Assembly (NCBI RefSeq): GCF_000371785.1
Contig: NZ_AQUI01000002.1
Location: 3,451,276 to 3,515,275 of the forward strand
Length of the DNA stretch: 64,000 nucleotides
Direction: 5' to 3'
Source: Actinopolyspora halophila DSM 43834
Lineage (GTDB): Bacteria > Actinomycetota > Actinomycetes > Mycobacteriales > Pseudonocardiaceae
In this document: in pieces, positions 28,744 to 37,167 of the stretch
Position numbering within the stretch: position 1 is the first letter of the stretch
Layout of the letters: each line of letters begins with the position of its first letter
Notes under the pieces: generated by a model
What the model saw: only the letters and a program-made list of their open reading frames with translations
What the model was told of the DNA's origin: nothing
Databases searched by the model: none
Made by a program: the position numbers and the translations under genes

Positions 28744-30021
28744 ATGAACAGCTCTCCTCCGGTAGCGCCCCCACGTGCCGGCACAGACGATCGACTCGTC
28801 GAACGGGGGCCGGGGATACGCAGCGGCTTGCGGGACCTGCCCGCGCACCTGAATCTCTCCACGGTGGGCGCGGCCGTGGTCGCTACCGTGTTCGGCTGTA
28901 CCGGACCCGCGCTGATCATCATCAACGGAGCGGGAGACGCGGGGCTCTCGGCCTCCCAGACCGCCTCCTGGATCTTCGGGGTCTACGTATTCGGCGGTCT
29001 GAACTCCCTGCTGCTCGCGCTCTACTACAAGCAACCCATAGCAGGAGCGTGGAGTATCCCCGGTGCGGTGCTCGTAGTGGATGCGCTCGGCACCTTCACC
29101 TTGGGAGAGCTCGTCGGGGCGTACCTGGTGAGCGGCGCCTTGGTGCTCCTGCTCGCACTGACCGGAGTGCTCCGCCGGGTGATGACCTGGTTGCCTGGTC
29201 CCATCATCATGGCCATGATCGCCGGCGCGCTCGTCGAGTTTGCGATCGGTGTCGTCGAGACGGGGCGCGCCGCCCCCTGGATCGTGGCCTCCGCGCTGGC
29301 CGGCTACCTGCTCGTGACGCGATTCAGCAAGAAGATCCCGGGCGTCGTTGGTGCGCTCGTGGCCAGCGTGGTGGCCGCCGGATTGACGGGTGCGTTCGTG
29401 GGAATCGACCCGGACACCCGGCTCGCCGTGCCGGCACTTGTCGTGCCCACGTTCGACTGGGGAGCGGTCTTGGCCGTCTCCGTACCGTTGACCGTGCTTA
29501 TCATCGGGGCCGAGAACGCGCAGGCGACCGGAGCGCTGATGGCCGCGAGCTACCGTCCACCGATCAACTCCATGTCGTTGCTCAGCGGCCTCAGCGGACT
29601 GGCCGCGGCCGGGTTCGGGGGGCACACGGCCAACATCGCAGGTCCTATGACCGCCATCTGCACATCCCGCGATGCCGGCCCCGAGACGGGGCGTTACGCG
29701 GCGGCCGTGCTCAACGGGATCCTGTTCATCGCCTTCGGGGTGGTTTCGAGCGTTGCCGTCGCGTTCGTCACCGCGCTCCCGGTCGAACTCGTCACCTCCG
29801 TTGCCGGCTTGGCGATGATCACGGTCCTGCTGTCGTCCTTCCAAGGTGCTTTCGGTAGCTCCCGATTCCAGATCGGGGCGTTCTTCGCGCTCGTCATCGC
29901 CATGAGCGGAGTCAGCATCGCGGGTATATCCAGCCCTTTCTGGGCTCTGCTCGGCGGTGTGACGGCGTCCCTGCTGCTCGAATTCGACCAGTTCAGGGAT
30001 CGCGCCGATCACTCCGACTGA
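28744..30021 (+). CDS. BenE-type benzoate/H+ symporter
   Basis: A 425-aa membrane protein of the BenE family, with about 12 hydrophobic segments from residue 35 to the C-terminus (for example STVGAAVVATVFGCTGPALI, LNSLLLALYYKQPIAGAWSI, VLIIGAENAQATGALMAASY, GHTANIAGPMTAICTSRDAG). The conserved family motif around the polar pair in TASWIFGVY and the KQPI loop is present. The ATG at 28744 has AAGGAGC upstream. In this operon it would import the aromatic acid that the ligase activates, which argues for a benzoate-like growth substrate from outside the cell. Confidence 0.88.
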   Translation: MNSSPPVAPPRAGTDDRLVERGPGIRSGLRDLPAHLNLSTVGAAVVATVFGCTGPALIIINGAGDAGLSASQTASWIFGVYVFGGLNSLLLALYYKQPIAGAWSIPGAVLVVDALGTFTLGELVGAYLVSGALVLLLALTGVLRRVMTWLPGPIIMAMIAGALVEFAIGVVETGRAAPWIVASALAGYLLVTRFSKKIPGVVGALVASVVAAGLTGAFVGIDPDTRLAVPALVVPTFDWGAVLAVSVPLTVLIIGAENAQATGALMAASYRPPINSMSLLSGLSGLAAAGFGGHTANIAGPMTAICTSRDAGPETGRYAAAVLNGILFIAFGVVSSVAVAFVTALPVELVTSVAGLAMITVLLSSFQGAFGSSRFQIGAFFALVIAMSGVSIAGISSPFWALLGGVTASLLLEFDQFRDRADHSD

Positions 30022-30063
30022 GCGGCGCGGGAACGGTTTTTCCGAACAGTCAGAGGAGATCGG

Positions 30064-30522
30064 ATGTCTGCGGTCGATGAGGACGGTGCGGTGCACGGCA
30101 GCGCCGCCGATCAGCTCAGGGAGGCGCTGTCCGGAACGGAGCAGCTCGTCGTCCGGATGGGTCTGGAGATCACGGCGTGGAACCCAGATCACCTGGTCGG
30201 CACCCTGCCGGTGGCAGGTAACCGCCAGCCCTACGGGTTGCTGCACGGTGGGGCGAACGCGGTCCTGGCCGAGACGCTCGGCTCGATCGCCGCGGCGCTG
30301 CACACCGGGGCGAGTCGGCAAGCCCTGGGCGTGGATCTGTCCTGCACGCACCATAGGTCGCCCACCGGCCAGCGGGTGACCGGGACCGCGACACCGCTGC
30401 ACCGGGGACGCAACCTCGCCACCTACGAGATCACGATCAACGATGACGACGGAAACCGCACGTGCACCGCACGACTGACCTGCGTGCTCCGAGAACACCC
30501 CTCCCACCCCCTCCCCTCGTGA
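30064..30522 (+). CDS. Hotdog-fold thioesterase
   Basis: A 152-aa PaaI/YdiI-type thioesterase with the signature YGLLHGGANAVLAETLGSIA, holding the catalytic acid in the hotdog helix, and the strand HHRSPTGQRVTGTATPLHRG. It ends the aryl-CoA operon (42 bases after the transporter, AGAGGAG before the ATG) and would release CoA from a stalled or final aryl-CoA product. The pairing ligase-oxygenase-thioesterase resembles gentisyl-CoA routes of salicylate use in actinobacteria, where a different oxygenase is used. Confidence 0.88.
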   Translation: MSAVDEDGAVHGSAADQLREALSGTEQLVVRMGLEITAWNPDHLVGTLPVAGNRQPYGLLHGGANAVLAETLGSIAAALHTGASRQALGVDLSCTHHRSPTGQRVTGTATPLHRGRNLATYEITINDDDGNRTCTARLTCVLREHPSHPLPS

Positions 30523-30699
30523 GAAACGCGTTCGATGTAGTGCCATCAATGGGCAGGAGGCAAGACGGTGTCGACGAGGGCGATGGGGGCGGCGTAGATG
30601 GCGAGAATCGACCCACCGGCGTGTAGTTGCTCTCCGACAAACAATTGCGGCCGTGTGTGCTGAGTTTTTGTGAGGTTCCCCCGTTGGCCGGACGGTTAG

Positions 30700-31190
30700 T
30701 TATGCTGCCATGGGTTGTGGGTGGTCATGGTGGGCTTCCCAGTGCTCGGGGCTGGCGTAGTCCAGAGCGGAGTGCAGTCCTGGCGGTTGCACCGGGTCCG
30801 GGTCCAGGTGAAAACGACCTCGCGTGCCTGGGCTCGGGCGGTGAAGCGGTGTCGGTGCACGAGTTTTCGTTTCAACGCTCCGAAAAACGACTCCACGACC
30901 GCGTTGCCCCCACAGATCCCGGTGCGCCCCAGCAAATGCCGGATGCCCAGCTTGGCGCAGCGCTGGGCCAACTGGGTGCTGGTGCATTGGCATCCTCGGT
31001 CGCTGTGAAAGATCACTCCGGCCACGACGCTGCCCCGGAAGCCGACAGCGCTGTTTAGGCAGTCGGTGCTCAGCTCAGTGCTCAGACGCTCGGCCAACGC
31101 GTAGCCCAGCCCCAGCGTGATCCCACGTCGGCACGACGGCTGGATGTTGCGATACATGAGGACCTTGCTTCTCCCTATCCTCATAGCGAG
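30700..31190 (-). pseudogene. IS3-family transposase, C-terminal fragment
   Basis: The rve integrase core is recognisable: ALAERLSTELSTDCLNSAVG, IFHSDRGCQCTSTQLAQRCA and the Glu helix GNAVVESFFGALKRKLVHRH. The tail LHSALDYASPEHWEAHH lies in another frame, so there is at least one frameshift near 30790. The N-terminal half is separated (see the fragment at 31680-31870) by an integrase piece. It is not functional. Confidence 0.8.
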
Positions 31191-31333
31191 GGTCAATCCA
31201 TAGCGGATGACCAGCTAGTAAGAGCAAACTTGTCCAAAAGTCGGGCGTATATGCGTTGTGTCCCTGACATGTCCGGTCAGGGCGGTCAGGGCCGTGGCGA
31301 TTTCGGGCAGCCCGGCACGCACATAGGTGGCCG

Positions 31334-31672
31334 TCACGCGAGACCGGCTGCCACCGCATGCCGATACACACACCGCAACGCCGCGATGCAGTGCTCCACC
31401 GCGCTGCGCCCACCCCGGGCGTTGCGCCGCAGCACCCGCTGAGACCGCACCCGCTCGGCCAACTGCTTGATCTCCGACGCAGTGGGCTCATCCAACCACC
31501 GCTCGCCCCACACCTCCAGCACGCGTTTCCAATACGAGCCATACACCCGCCTGGTACCCATCGACACCGCCCGCTGCACCACCAGGATGTACTCGGCAAA
31601 CGTCGACACCACGCAGGAAGCCGCCGCCGACCCGACCAGATCCTCCGGCCCCACCCAGTTGATCCGACCCAC
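31334..31672 (-). pseudogene. Tyrosine recombinase, N-terminal core-binding fragment
   Basis: The sequence GTRRVYGSYWKRVLEVWGER, EIKQLAERVRSQRVLRRNAR and HCIAALRCVYRHAVAAGL has the layout of the SAM-like core-binding domain of phage-type integrases. The catalytic R-H-R-Y domain is absent. The fragment is embedded between two parts of an IS3 transposase. Confidence 0.55.
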
Positions 31673-31679
31673 TGGGAGT

Positions 31680-31870
31680 GAAAATCCTGCTGACCAGCTC
31701 AGGTGCGGGTTCGGGAAGCAGCCCAGCGTGGTGCATGCTCGTTGGCGCAGAACCTGGCCGAGGGGCTGTGCCCCGCATCAACCGTTCCACCCGCTCGTGG
31801 GTGACCATCCAGCCTCGGCGTCCTCGGGGTTCTGGCTGGGAGGAGTTGGTAGCACCCGGGGTGTGCGAGC
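31680..31870 (-). pseudogene. IS3-family transposase, middle fragment
   Basis: RRGWMVTHERVERLMRG is the helix of IS3 OrfB proteins before the catalytic core, and AEPAPELVSRIFTPSGSDQL matches the PDLVxRxFT..NQLW entry into the rve domain, where the match stops. It joins in order and orientation with the C-terminal fragment at 30700-31190, with about 35 residues lost and foreign DNA between. Confidence 0.6.
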
Positions 31871-31952
31871 GCGCTGCGCGGCGATGACTCGCAGCACGCT
31901 CGCACCCTGCTCCGGCGCGGTGCTCGGGTTGCGCGGGGTCTTGGTCCTTTAG

Positions 31953-33752
31953 TTAGGGATAGGAGATCACGGTGGAGGGCACGGTGTCCGATCCGGAGGT
32001 GGCCGCTCCCGTGTCGTTGATGACGTTGTCGTATTGCCCCTTGCCGCCGAGCGAGACGACCAGCAGATCGTGGAAGACCACGCCCGGGTTGTCCGGTGCG
32101 GCGAAGCCGCGCCCCTGGCGGATGGTCGAGTCCGCGGTGTAGTTGCAGTAGCTGCCCATGCCCCAGCCTTCGTGGCTCGTCACGGAGTCGCCGACCTTGT
32201 AGGCCGCGTAGCCGCGGATCCCGTCGTGGTTGATCGCGACCTGGTCGGGGGCGTCGTAGGCCTTCTCGTTCTGGAAGAACACGGTCCGGCCGTGCTGTCC
32301 GTACCACTGCACGTCGTACTTGTTGAAGTGCTCGGCGAACAGCCCGGTGGCCAGCACGTTGTCCCCGTTGACGACCAAGCCGTAGTCGGCGCGGTTGGTC
32401 TCCCAGCCCACACCGCTGCCGTGGTCGGCACGCCAGAGCCAGGTGTGGTCGATGAGCGTGTCGTGGGCGTTGACGACCACGCTGGTGGTGGCCTTACCGG
32501 GCCCCGCCCCGCCGATGCGGACGAACAAGTCCTGCACCGAGATCGGATTGGCCACGTGGTCCGCGGAGGCCCCGTCGGGGCCGATCTCCACCAGGGTCTC
32601 CGAGTTGGCGGTGCCCGCGTCGACGAGGAGCCCGGCGATGCGCACCCCGTCCACATCGGCCACCTTCAGGGCCGTGACCCCGTTGTCCGGGACCAGCGTG
32701 GCGTAGCCGAGCCCGAGGACCACCGTGTTGGCCCGGTTGACCCGGATCGGCTGGTCGAGGTGGTATATGCCGGGTGTAACCAGCAGGTGCTTGCCCTGCT
32801 CGAGCGCGGCGTTGATCGTGGCCGCGGTCGCGCCTGGCTTGACGACGTGGAACCGCGACAGCGACAGCGACTCGCCCGCGGGCGCACCGCCCTCCCACGT
32901 GGTCCCGCTGGCTCCCGTGCGCAGCGCGGGCAGGAAAATCCTGAACTCGCTGCCGTCGAGATACATGAACGGCTTCTCCCGCGAGATCGGGGTGGTTGCC
33001 AGCGTCGTGTACGGCGGTTCGGGGAAGCTCTGCGCCGGAGCCCCCGCGACACCGGAGAAGACCATGTTCCACACGCCGTTGCTCCAACCGCCCACAGCAC
33101 TGTCGCGGGTGTACCACTGCTGCTGCGAGTACGGAGACACCGTGCCGTCGACACGGCTGTCGGCGATGTAGCCACCGCTGGCCCAGCCGTACCCGCTCGG
33201 TGCCAGATTGAGCCCGCCCTTGACGTGCATCCGCCGGAACGGCGCGGCCTGAGCGACCGCCCAGCGGTCCGTCCCGCTCACCGGTCTCAGCGCGAGATTC
33301 TCCGCGGAACGCCAGAAGTTCTGCGTCGCGTTGCCGTCGAACCAACCGGCGTCGACGGTGACATCGCCGTTGATCGTCGTGTCATCGGGAGACAGCCCCA
33401 GGCCCGCGATCGAGGTGTAAAAGCCCAACTGGGCGTTGAGCCCGTCGTACGTGCCAGGCTTGAAGAACAGCTGGTAGCGGCCCGTGCCGAACTGGGCCGA
33501 CTCCTGCTCGGCGAAGATCCGGTCCAGTCGTGCCTGGATGTCGGGGGTGCTGGGGTCGAAGACCAGCACGTTCGGTCCGAGGTCGACCTCGGCGCTCGTC
33601 GACGTCGTCGTGGCGGCCTGCGCGGAGCGCTGCGACGAACCGGCCAGCACGGCCGGAGTCGCCACGGCGGCAGCGGCCATCGCGCCGAGAGCGCTTCGGC
33701 GGGAGAACGCGGTCCCGCCGGATTCCTGGTTCTCGGGTGAAGAGGTGGACAC
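31953..33752 (-). CDS. Secreted Tat-dependent right-handed beta-helix protein
   Basis: A 599-aa exported protein. A twin-arginine signal (FSRRSALGAMAAAAVATPAV, cleavage near AQA) leads to about 550 residues of beta-helix repeats, including a pectate-lyase-like start (GRYQLFFKPGTYDGLNAQLG) and repeated short strand-turn units (IRVNRANTVVLGLGYATLVP, HDTLIDHTWLWRADHGSGVG). Relatives in Streptomyces are often misnamed adenylyl cyclase; polysaccharide binding or cleavage is more likely. I chose the GTG at 33752 because GGGAGG lies 7 bases upstream. Just upstream is a GH16 glucanase relic, so both probably served extracellular glucan use. Confidence 0.8.
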   Translation of the reverse strand: MSTSSPENQESGGTAFSRRSALGAMAAAAVATPAVLAGSSQRSAQAATTTSTSAEVDLGPNVLVFDPSTPDIQARLDRIFAEQESAQFGTGRYQLFFKPGTYDGLNAQLGFYTSIAGLGLSPDDTTINGDVTVDAGWFDGNATQNFWRSAENLALRPVSGTDRWAVAQAAPFRRMHVKGGLNLAPSGYGWASGGYIADSRVDGTVSPYSQQQWYTRDSAVGGWSNGVWNMVFSGVAGAPAQSFPEPPYTTLATTPISREKPFMYLDGSEFRIFLPALRTGASGTTWEGGAPAGESLSLSRFHVVKPGATAATINAALEQGKHLLVTPGIYHLDQPIRVNRANTVVLGLGYATLVPDNGVTALKVADVDGVRIAGLLVDAGTANSETLVEIGPDGASADHVANPISVQDLFVRIGGAGPGKATTSVVVNAHDTLIDHTWLWRADHGSGVGWETNRADYGLVVNGDNVLATGLFAEHFNKYDVQWYGQHGRTVFFQNEKAYDAPDQVAINHDGIRGYAAYKVGDSVTSHEGWGMGSYCNYTADSTIRQGRGFAAPDNPGVVFHDLLVVSLGGKGQYDNVINDTGAATSGSDTVPSTVISYP

Positions 33753-33848
33753 GAAAAGTCCTCCCAATACGAAGGTGATCGGTCACAGTGTTCGGGAATT
33801 CCCGTTTTCGAAAAAAGGCGGGAAGATTGCGAACACTCGATTTTTCTC

Positions 33849-33876
33849 GCCGTCTTCGAGTTTCGAGCGAGACGGC
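33849..33876. repeat. Inverted repeat between the beta-helix and GH16 genes
   Basis: Arms GCCGTCT and AGACGGC separated by 14 bases that contain TCGAG twice. No T-run follows in the direction of the GH16 relic, so a terminator role is uncertain. Confidence 0.4.
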
Positions 33877-33901
33877 ACGAACCCCGAAAAAGCGGTGTTT
33901 C

Positions 33902-34375
33902 TCAGGGTTCGACGCGGACCCGGTCGACGAGGTAGCCGACATTGCCCGACTTCCCGGGCGCGTTCGCGCCTGCGGAGAGTTCGGGCCGAACCGAGTAGGT
34001 GCCGTAGGTGAATTCCATCTTGCCCTGGCTCTTCAACCGCCCGGAGACGAAATCACAGGTGTTGCCGTCCAGGTTCTGAAAGCCCGGCCTGCAACGCGGA
34101 TGAACGGCCAGCGCGCCGTTTGGGGAACCAGCGGCGTACTGATCGATGTAGAGCGTCTCCGGAGAATCAACACGAGCCTGCTGCTCGGAGTTGACCGTCC
34201 CGGAATTTTCCCCGGTGACCTCCACCCTCCACTTCGACCGATCGATGGTCGCACCGGAGAAGTCGTCGAAGAAACTCTCCTGCTCGGCCACAGCCACCGG
34301 AGCTGCCGACAACGGCGGCAGGGCTGTCGCCACCACGATCGCGACACGGCTTCGCACGGACATGGAAACCCTCAT
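33902..34375 (-). pseudogene. GH16 beta-glucanase lacking its catalytic core
   Basis: A 157-codon open frame starts with a Sec signal peptide (RVAIVVATALPPLSAAPVAV) and the normal beginning of a laminarinase (FFDDFSGATIDRSKWRVEVT, GTVNSEQQARVDSPETLYID, FVSGRLKSQGKMEFTYGTYS). It then jumps to what looks like the C-terminal strand of the domain (GNVGYLVDRVRVEP) and stops. The ExDxxE catalytic motif and about 100 residues between are missing. The join is in frame, so a short secreted fragment could still be made, but it cannot hydrolyse glucan. The start may be the second ATG, at 34363. Confidence 0.75.
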
Positions 34376-34593
34376 TCCTCGAAGGGCGGACCGCTCCGGC
34401 CCACCGGAGAACCGGAGGAGATCGCTCTCAATGCATAAAGAGGGAAACGTCTAGACCACCTGCCGGTAAAGAACCAGTGCGGTCTGAATCGATCCACTCG
34501 ATCGCAGATTGGCGCCTGCGGAGTTGTGCTCGTACTCCACCGGATGGAACCGCGCGGCCGTGATCACCACGTCCAGCACCGAAGCCGAGCGGA

Positions 34594-34866
34594 GTGGCCG
34601 CCGACGCTCGCCTCGTCGACAGGCTGATGGACCCGACCAGCCTCGAACGCTGGGCGCTGGAGTCCGTGAGCGACATCGAGCCCGAAGCGTCGAAGTCCAC
34701 CGTCCGGCGGGCCGCCTTCCGCATCGGCACGGACCGCATCACCGAGATCGCCATGGACGAGGGCCACCGGCAGCTCGCCGAGCAAACCACCGCCGAGGAG
34801 GCCGCCAGCGATCGCGCGATCACGATGTCCCGCCGACGCCCCACGCGGGCCGAGGACGCCGAATAA
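34594..34866 (+). CDS. Small hypothetical protein, 90 aa
   Basis: A GTG-started frame with strong GC preference at third positions, reading RLMDPTSLERWALESVSDIE and RIGTDRITEIAMDEGHRQLA. It is acidic and helical. I do not recognise it. It may be the remaining part of a larger gene, since the next frame is a chimera of two gene ends. Confidence 0.35.
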   Translation: MAADARLVDRLMDPTSLERWALESVSDIEPEASKSTVRRAAFRIGTDRITEIAMDEGHRQLAEQTTAEEAASDRAITMSRRRPTRAEDAE

Positions 34867-34883
34867 CCTGCGACCACGCAGAG

Positions 34884-35160
34884 ATGCCGACGATCACCCG
34901 TGGTCGGATCTACGGCGCAGAGATCGAAGACCGAGAGGAGAAGCACTACCTCGCGGTGTCCCACAACCGCCGCAGCGTGTTCGTCACGCTCAGCGACGAA
35001 GGCAGGAAACTCATCGACGACGTCGACGACGACCACGTCCGCAACGAGCGCGAGCTGCTCGACGCACCCGATCAGAGCGACCAGGACCGCTTGGCAGACT
35101 TGCTGCGCACACTGCTGACCGGGCTCGGCAACATCCCCGAACCGCACTCGGAGTCCTCAG
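34884..35160 (+). pseudogene. Chimera of a MazF/PemK start and a MarR end
   Basis: One open frame joins two unrelated pieces. Codons 1-31 (MPTITRGRIYGAEIEDREEK, HYLAVSHNRRS) are the N-terminus of an mRNA interferase of the MazF/PemK family. From codon 32 the sequence (VFVTLSDEGRKLIDDVDDDH, DRLADLLRTLLTGLGN) is the wing and last helix of a MarR regulator. Neither part holds a full domain. It marks a recombination scar. Confidence 0.6.
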
Positions 35161-35229
35161 CGGGAGCCAGCTACTGCCAACGCCTCCGCAGAGGACCTTA
35201 CGAAAACCTGCCGCGCCGGACGCCAACAT

Positions 35230-35360
35230 CGTCCCCGGTCGCGCCAGCGGCGTCCGCGGCACGCCCACCTTCTTCGTCAACGGCCAGCCCTACGAGGGCG
35301 GCAACAACACCGTGGAGCTGACAGCCGCGATCGAATCCGCGCTGGCGGAGCCCGAGGACC
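35230..35360 (+). pseudogene. Copy of the 3' end of the nhaA-dsbA fusion gene
   Basis: Positions 35241-35358 repeat 49197-49314 with only about three base differences and encode the same RASGVRGTPTFFVNGQ tail of a DsbA-type thioredoxin domain. The N-terminal CxxC part and the antiporter domain are absent. The copy is followed directly by IS5 sequence. Confidence 0.85.
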
Positions 35361-35364
35361 GATC

Positions 35365-36045
35365 GGACACGGTTTGGCGCAACCTAGCGGAACGGTTCGG
35401 CCCCTTGTTGAGGAGTGCAGCACCGCTTCTACCGGCGGGTCGAAGACGACACCTGCCCGGGCTACAGCAACAGGCAGAGACTACTTGCGAGGCGGACCGA
35501 CTCCTCAGGGAGGACTCCACCGTCGTGCGTGCCCATCAGCACTCCACCGAAGAAAAAGGGGACCACAGGCATCGGGACACTCCCGAGGAGACCTGAGCAC
35601 CAGGCCCCACCTGATCGTCGACGGACGAGGGCATCCGCTGAGTCCGCTGATCACTCCTGGTCAGGCCAGTGACGCACCGGCCTTCCCGCCACTTCTGACA
35701 GCCGCGCACGTACCGCGGCCCGGCCGTGGGCACCCGCGCACCAGACCGGTGCGCATCATTGCCAACAAGGCTCACTCATCACGAACCATCCACCAACACC
35801 TGCCGACGTCGAGGTATGCCACCACCATCCCAGAGCCGGCTGAGCAGGCCGGATACCGCCGCGGGCACGGCTCTCGCGGCGGAGATCCACCCGCCTTCAA
35901 TACCGCTTGTTATCGCCAGTACAACACCGTCGAACGCTGCATCAACCGCCTGAAGCAATGGCGTGGCATCGCCACCCGCCTCCACACCGAAGCCCGCTAC
36001 TGCCACGTCAGCCTCACCCTAGCCAACATCCTCCTAGTGTGCTGA
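35365..36045 (+). pseudogene. IS5-family transposase relic
   Basis: The pieces DSTVVRAHQHSTEEKGDHRH (first frame), HLIVDGRGHPLSPLITPGQA, RPGRGHPRTRPVRIIANKAH and ERCINRLKQWRGIATRLHTE (second frame) are the DDE regions of an IS5/IS427-group transposase. The frame changes near 35580 and the 5' part is damaged. The last codons and the TGA stop at 36043-36045 lie inside the left end of the IS630 element, so that insertion cut off the true C-terminus. Confidence 0.75.
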
Positions 36046-37164
36046 GTCAGTAGTTTGTTGTATGTTTGGGCGATGGGACGTCGAGGGCCGCGCCTGCCGG
36101 ATCTGAATCTCACCGACGATGAGCGGCGAACGTTGGAGGGGTGGGCGCGTCGGCGCAAGACAGCACAGGCGTTGGCATTGCGAGCGCGGATTGTTCTGGC
36201 GTGCGCCGATGGTGTGTCCAATATGGACGTATCGCGAACGTTGCGGGTCTCGCCGCCGACAGTGACCAAGTGGCGACGCCGCTTTATCGAGGATCGTCTG
36301 GAAGGTCTGTCCGACGAGTCGCGGCCGGGCGCTCCTCGCGCGATTACCGACGAGCATGTCGAGCAGGTGATCACCACGACGCTGGAGCAGGCACCACCGA
36401 ACGGGGATACGCACTGGTCGACCCGGTCCCTGGCGAACGCCATGGGGATGTCGCAGACGGCGATCTCGCGGATCTGGAGAGCCTTCGGGCTCAAGCCTCA
36501 CCAGGTGGATACGTGGAAACTGTCCACGGACCCACAATTTGTCGACAAAGTCCGCGACGTAGTCGGTCTGTACCTGGATCCACCGGAGAACGCGTTGGTG
36601 CTGTGCGTGGATGAAAAATCCCAGATGCAGGCCCTGGATCGCACCGCGCCGACCTTGCCGATGATGCCGACCACCCCGCAACGCCAGACGCACGACTACA
36701 TCCGTCACGGAACGACCAGTCTCTTCGCCGCCTTGGACGTGACCAGCGGCGCAGTCATCGCCGCTCACCACCGGCGACACCGCCACCAGGAGTTTCTCAA
36801 GTTCCTGAAAACCATCGATAAGAACACCCCGGCAGAGCTGGACCTGCACCTGGTCTGCGATAACTACGCCACCCACAAAACACCTGCCATCAAAAAATGG
36901 CTTCTGCAACACCCCCGCTTTCATGTGCATTTCACTCCGACCAGTGCCTCCTGGCTCAACCTCGTCGAACGCTGGTTCGCCGAACTCACCACCCGCAAGC
37001 TCCGCCGCTCAGCCCACCGCAGCGTCGCCGAGCTCGAAGCCGACGTCGCCACCTGGGTCGAGGCCTGGAACGCCGACCCCAAGCCCTTCATCTGGACCAA
37101 GACCGCCGACGACATCCTCGACACCCTCGCGGCATACTGCCAACGAATTAACGACCCAGCACAC
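36037..37164 (+). mobile_element. Complete IS630-family insertion sequence
   Basis: A 1128-bp element with terminal inverted repeats that match at 11 of the first 12 bases (left GTGTGCTGAGTC from 36037; right, read inward, GTGTGCTGGGTC from 37164). It is flanked by TA on both sides (36035-36036 and 37165-37166), the expected target duplication. It carries one intact transposase gene and looks recent. It separates an IS5 relic from the tauE gene. Confidence 0.9.
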
Positions 37165-37167
37165 TAG
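36073..37167 (+). CDS. IS630-family transposase
   Basis: A 364-aa transposase. The N-terminal helix-turn-helix domains (ARRRKTAQALALRARIVLAC, VSRTLRVSPPTVTKWRRRFI) are followed by the DDE catalytic domain: first Asp in VLCVDEKSQMQALDRT, second Asp in HLVCDNYATHKTPAIKKWL and Glu in ASWLNLVERWFAELT. No frameshift is needed. The TAG stop (37165-37167) uses the TA of the target duplication plus the next flanking base, so the gene is terminated by host DNA outside the element. Confidence 0.95.
   Translation: MGRRGPRLPDLNLTDDERRTLEGWARRRKTAQALALRARIVLACADGVSNMDVSRTLRVSPPTVTKWRRRFIEDRLEGLSDESRPGAPRAITDEHVEQVITTTLEQAPPNGDTHWSTRSLANAMGMSQTAISRIWRAFGLKPHQVDTWKLSTDPQFVDKVRDVVGLYLDPPENALVLCVDEKSQMQALDRTAPTLPMMPTTPQRQTHDYIRHGTTSLFAALDVTSGAVIAAHHRRHRHQEFLKFLKTIDKNTPAELDLHLVCDNYATHKTPAIKKWLLQHPRFHVHFTPTSASWLNLVERWFAELTTRKLRRSAHRSVAELEADVATWVEAWNADPKPFIWTKTADDILDTLAAYCQRINDPAH

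Noticed and set aside
28729-30549. 606-codon minus-strand open frame opposite the BenE transporter
   Set aside because: Hydrophilic, repeat-like shadow of a membrane protein gene; no homology.
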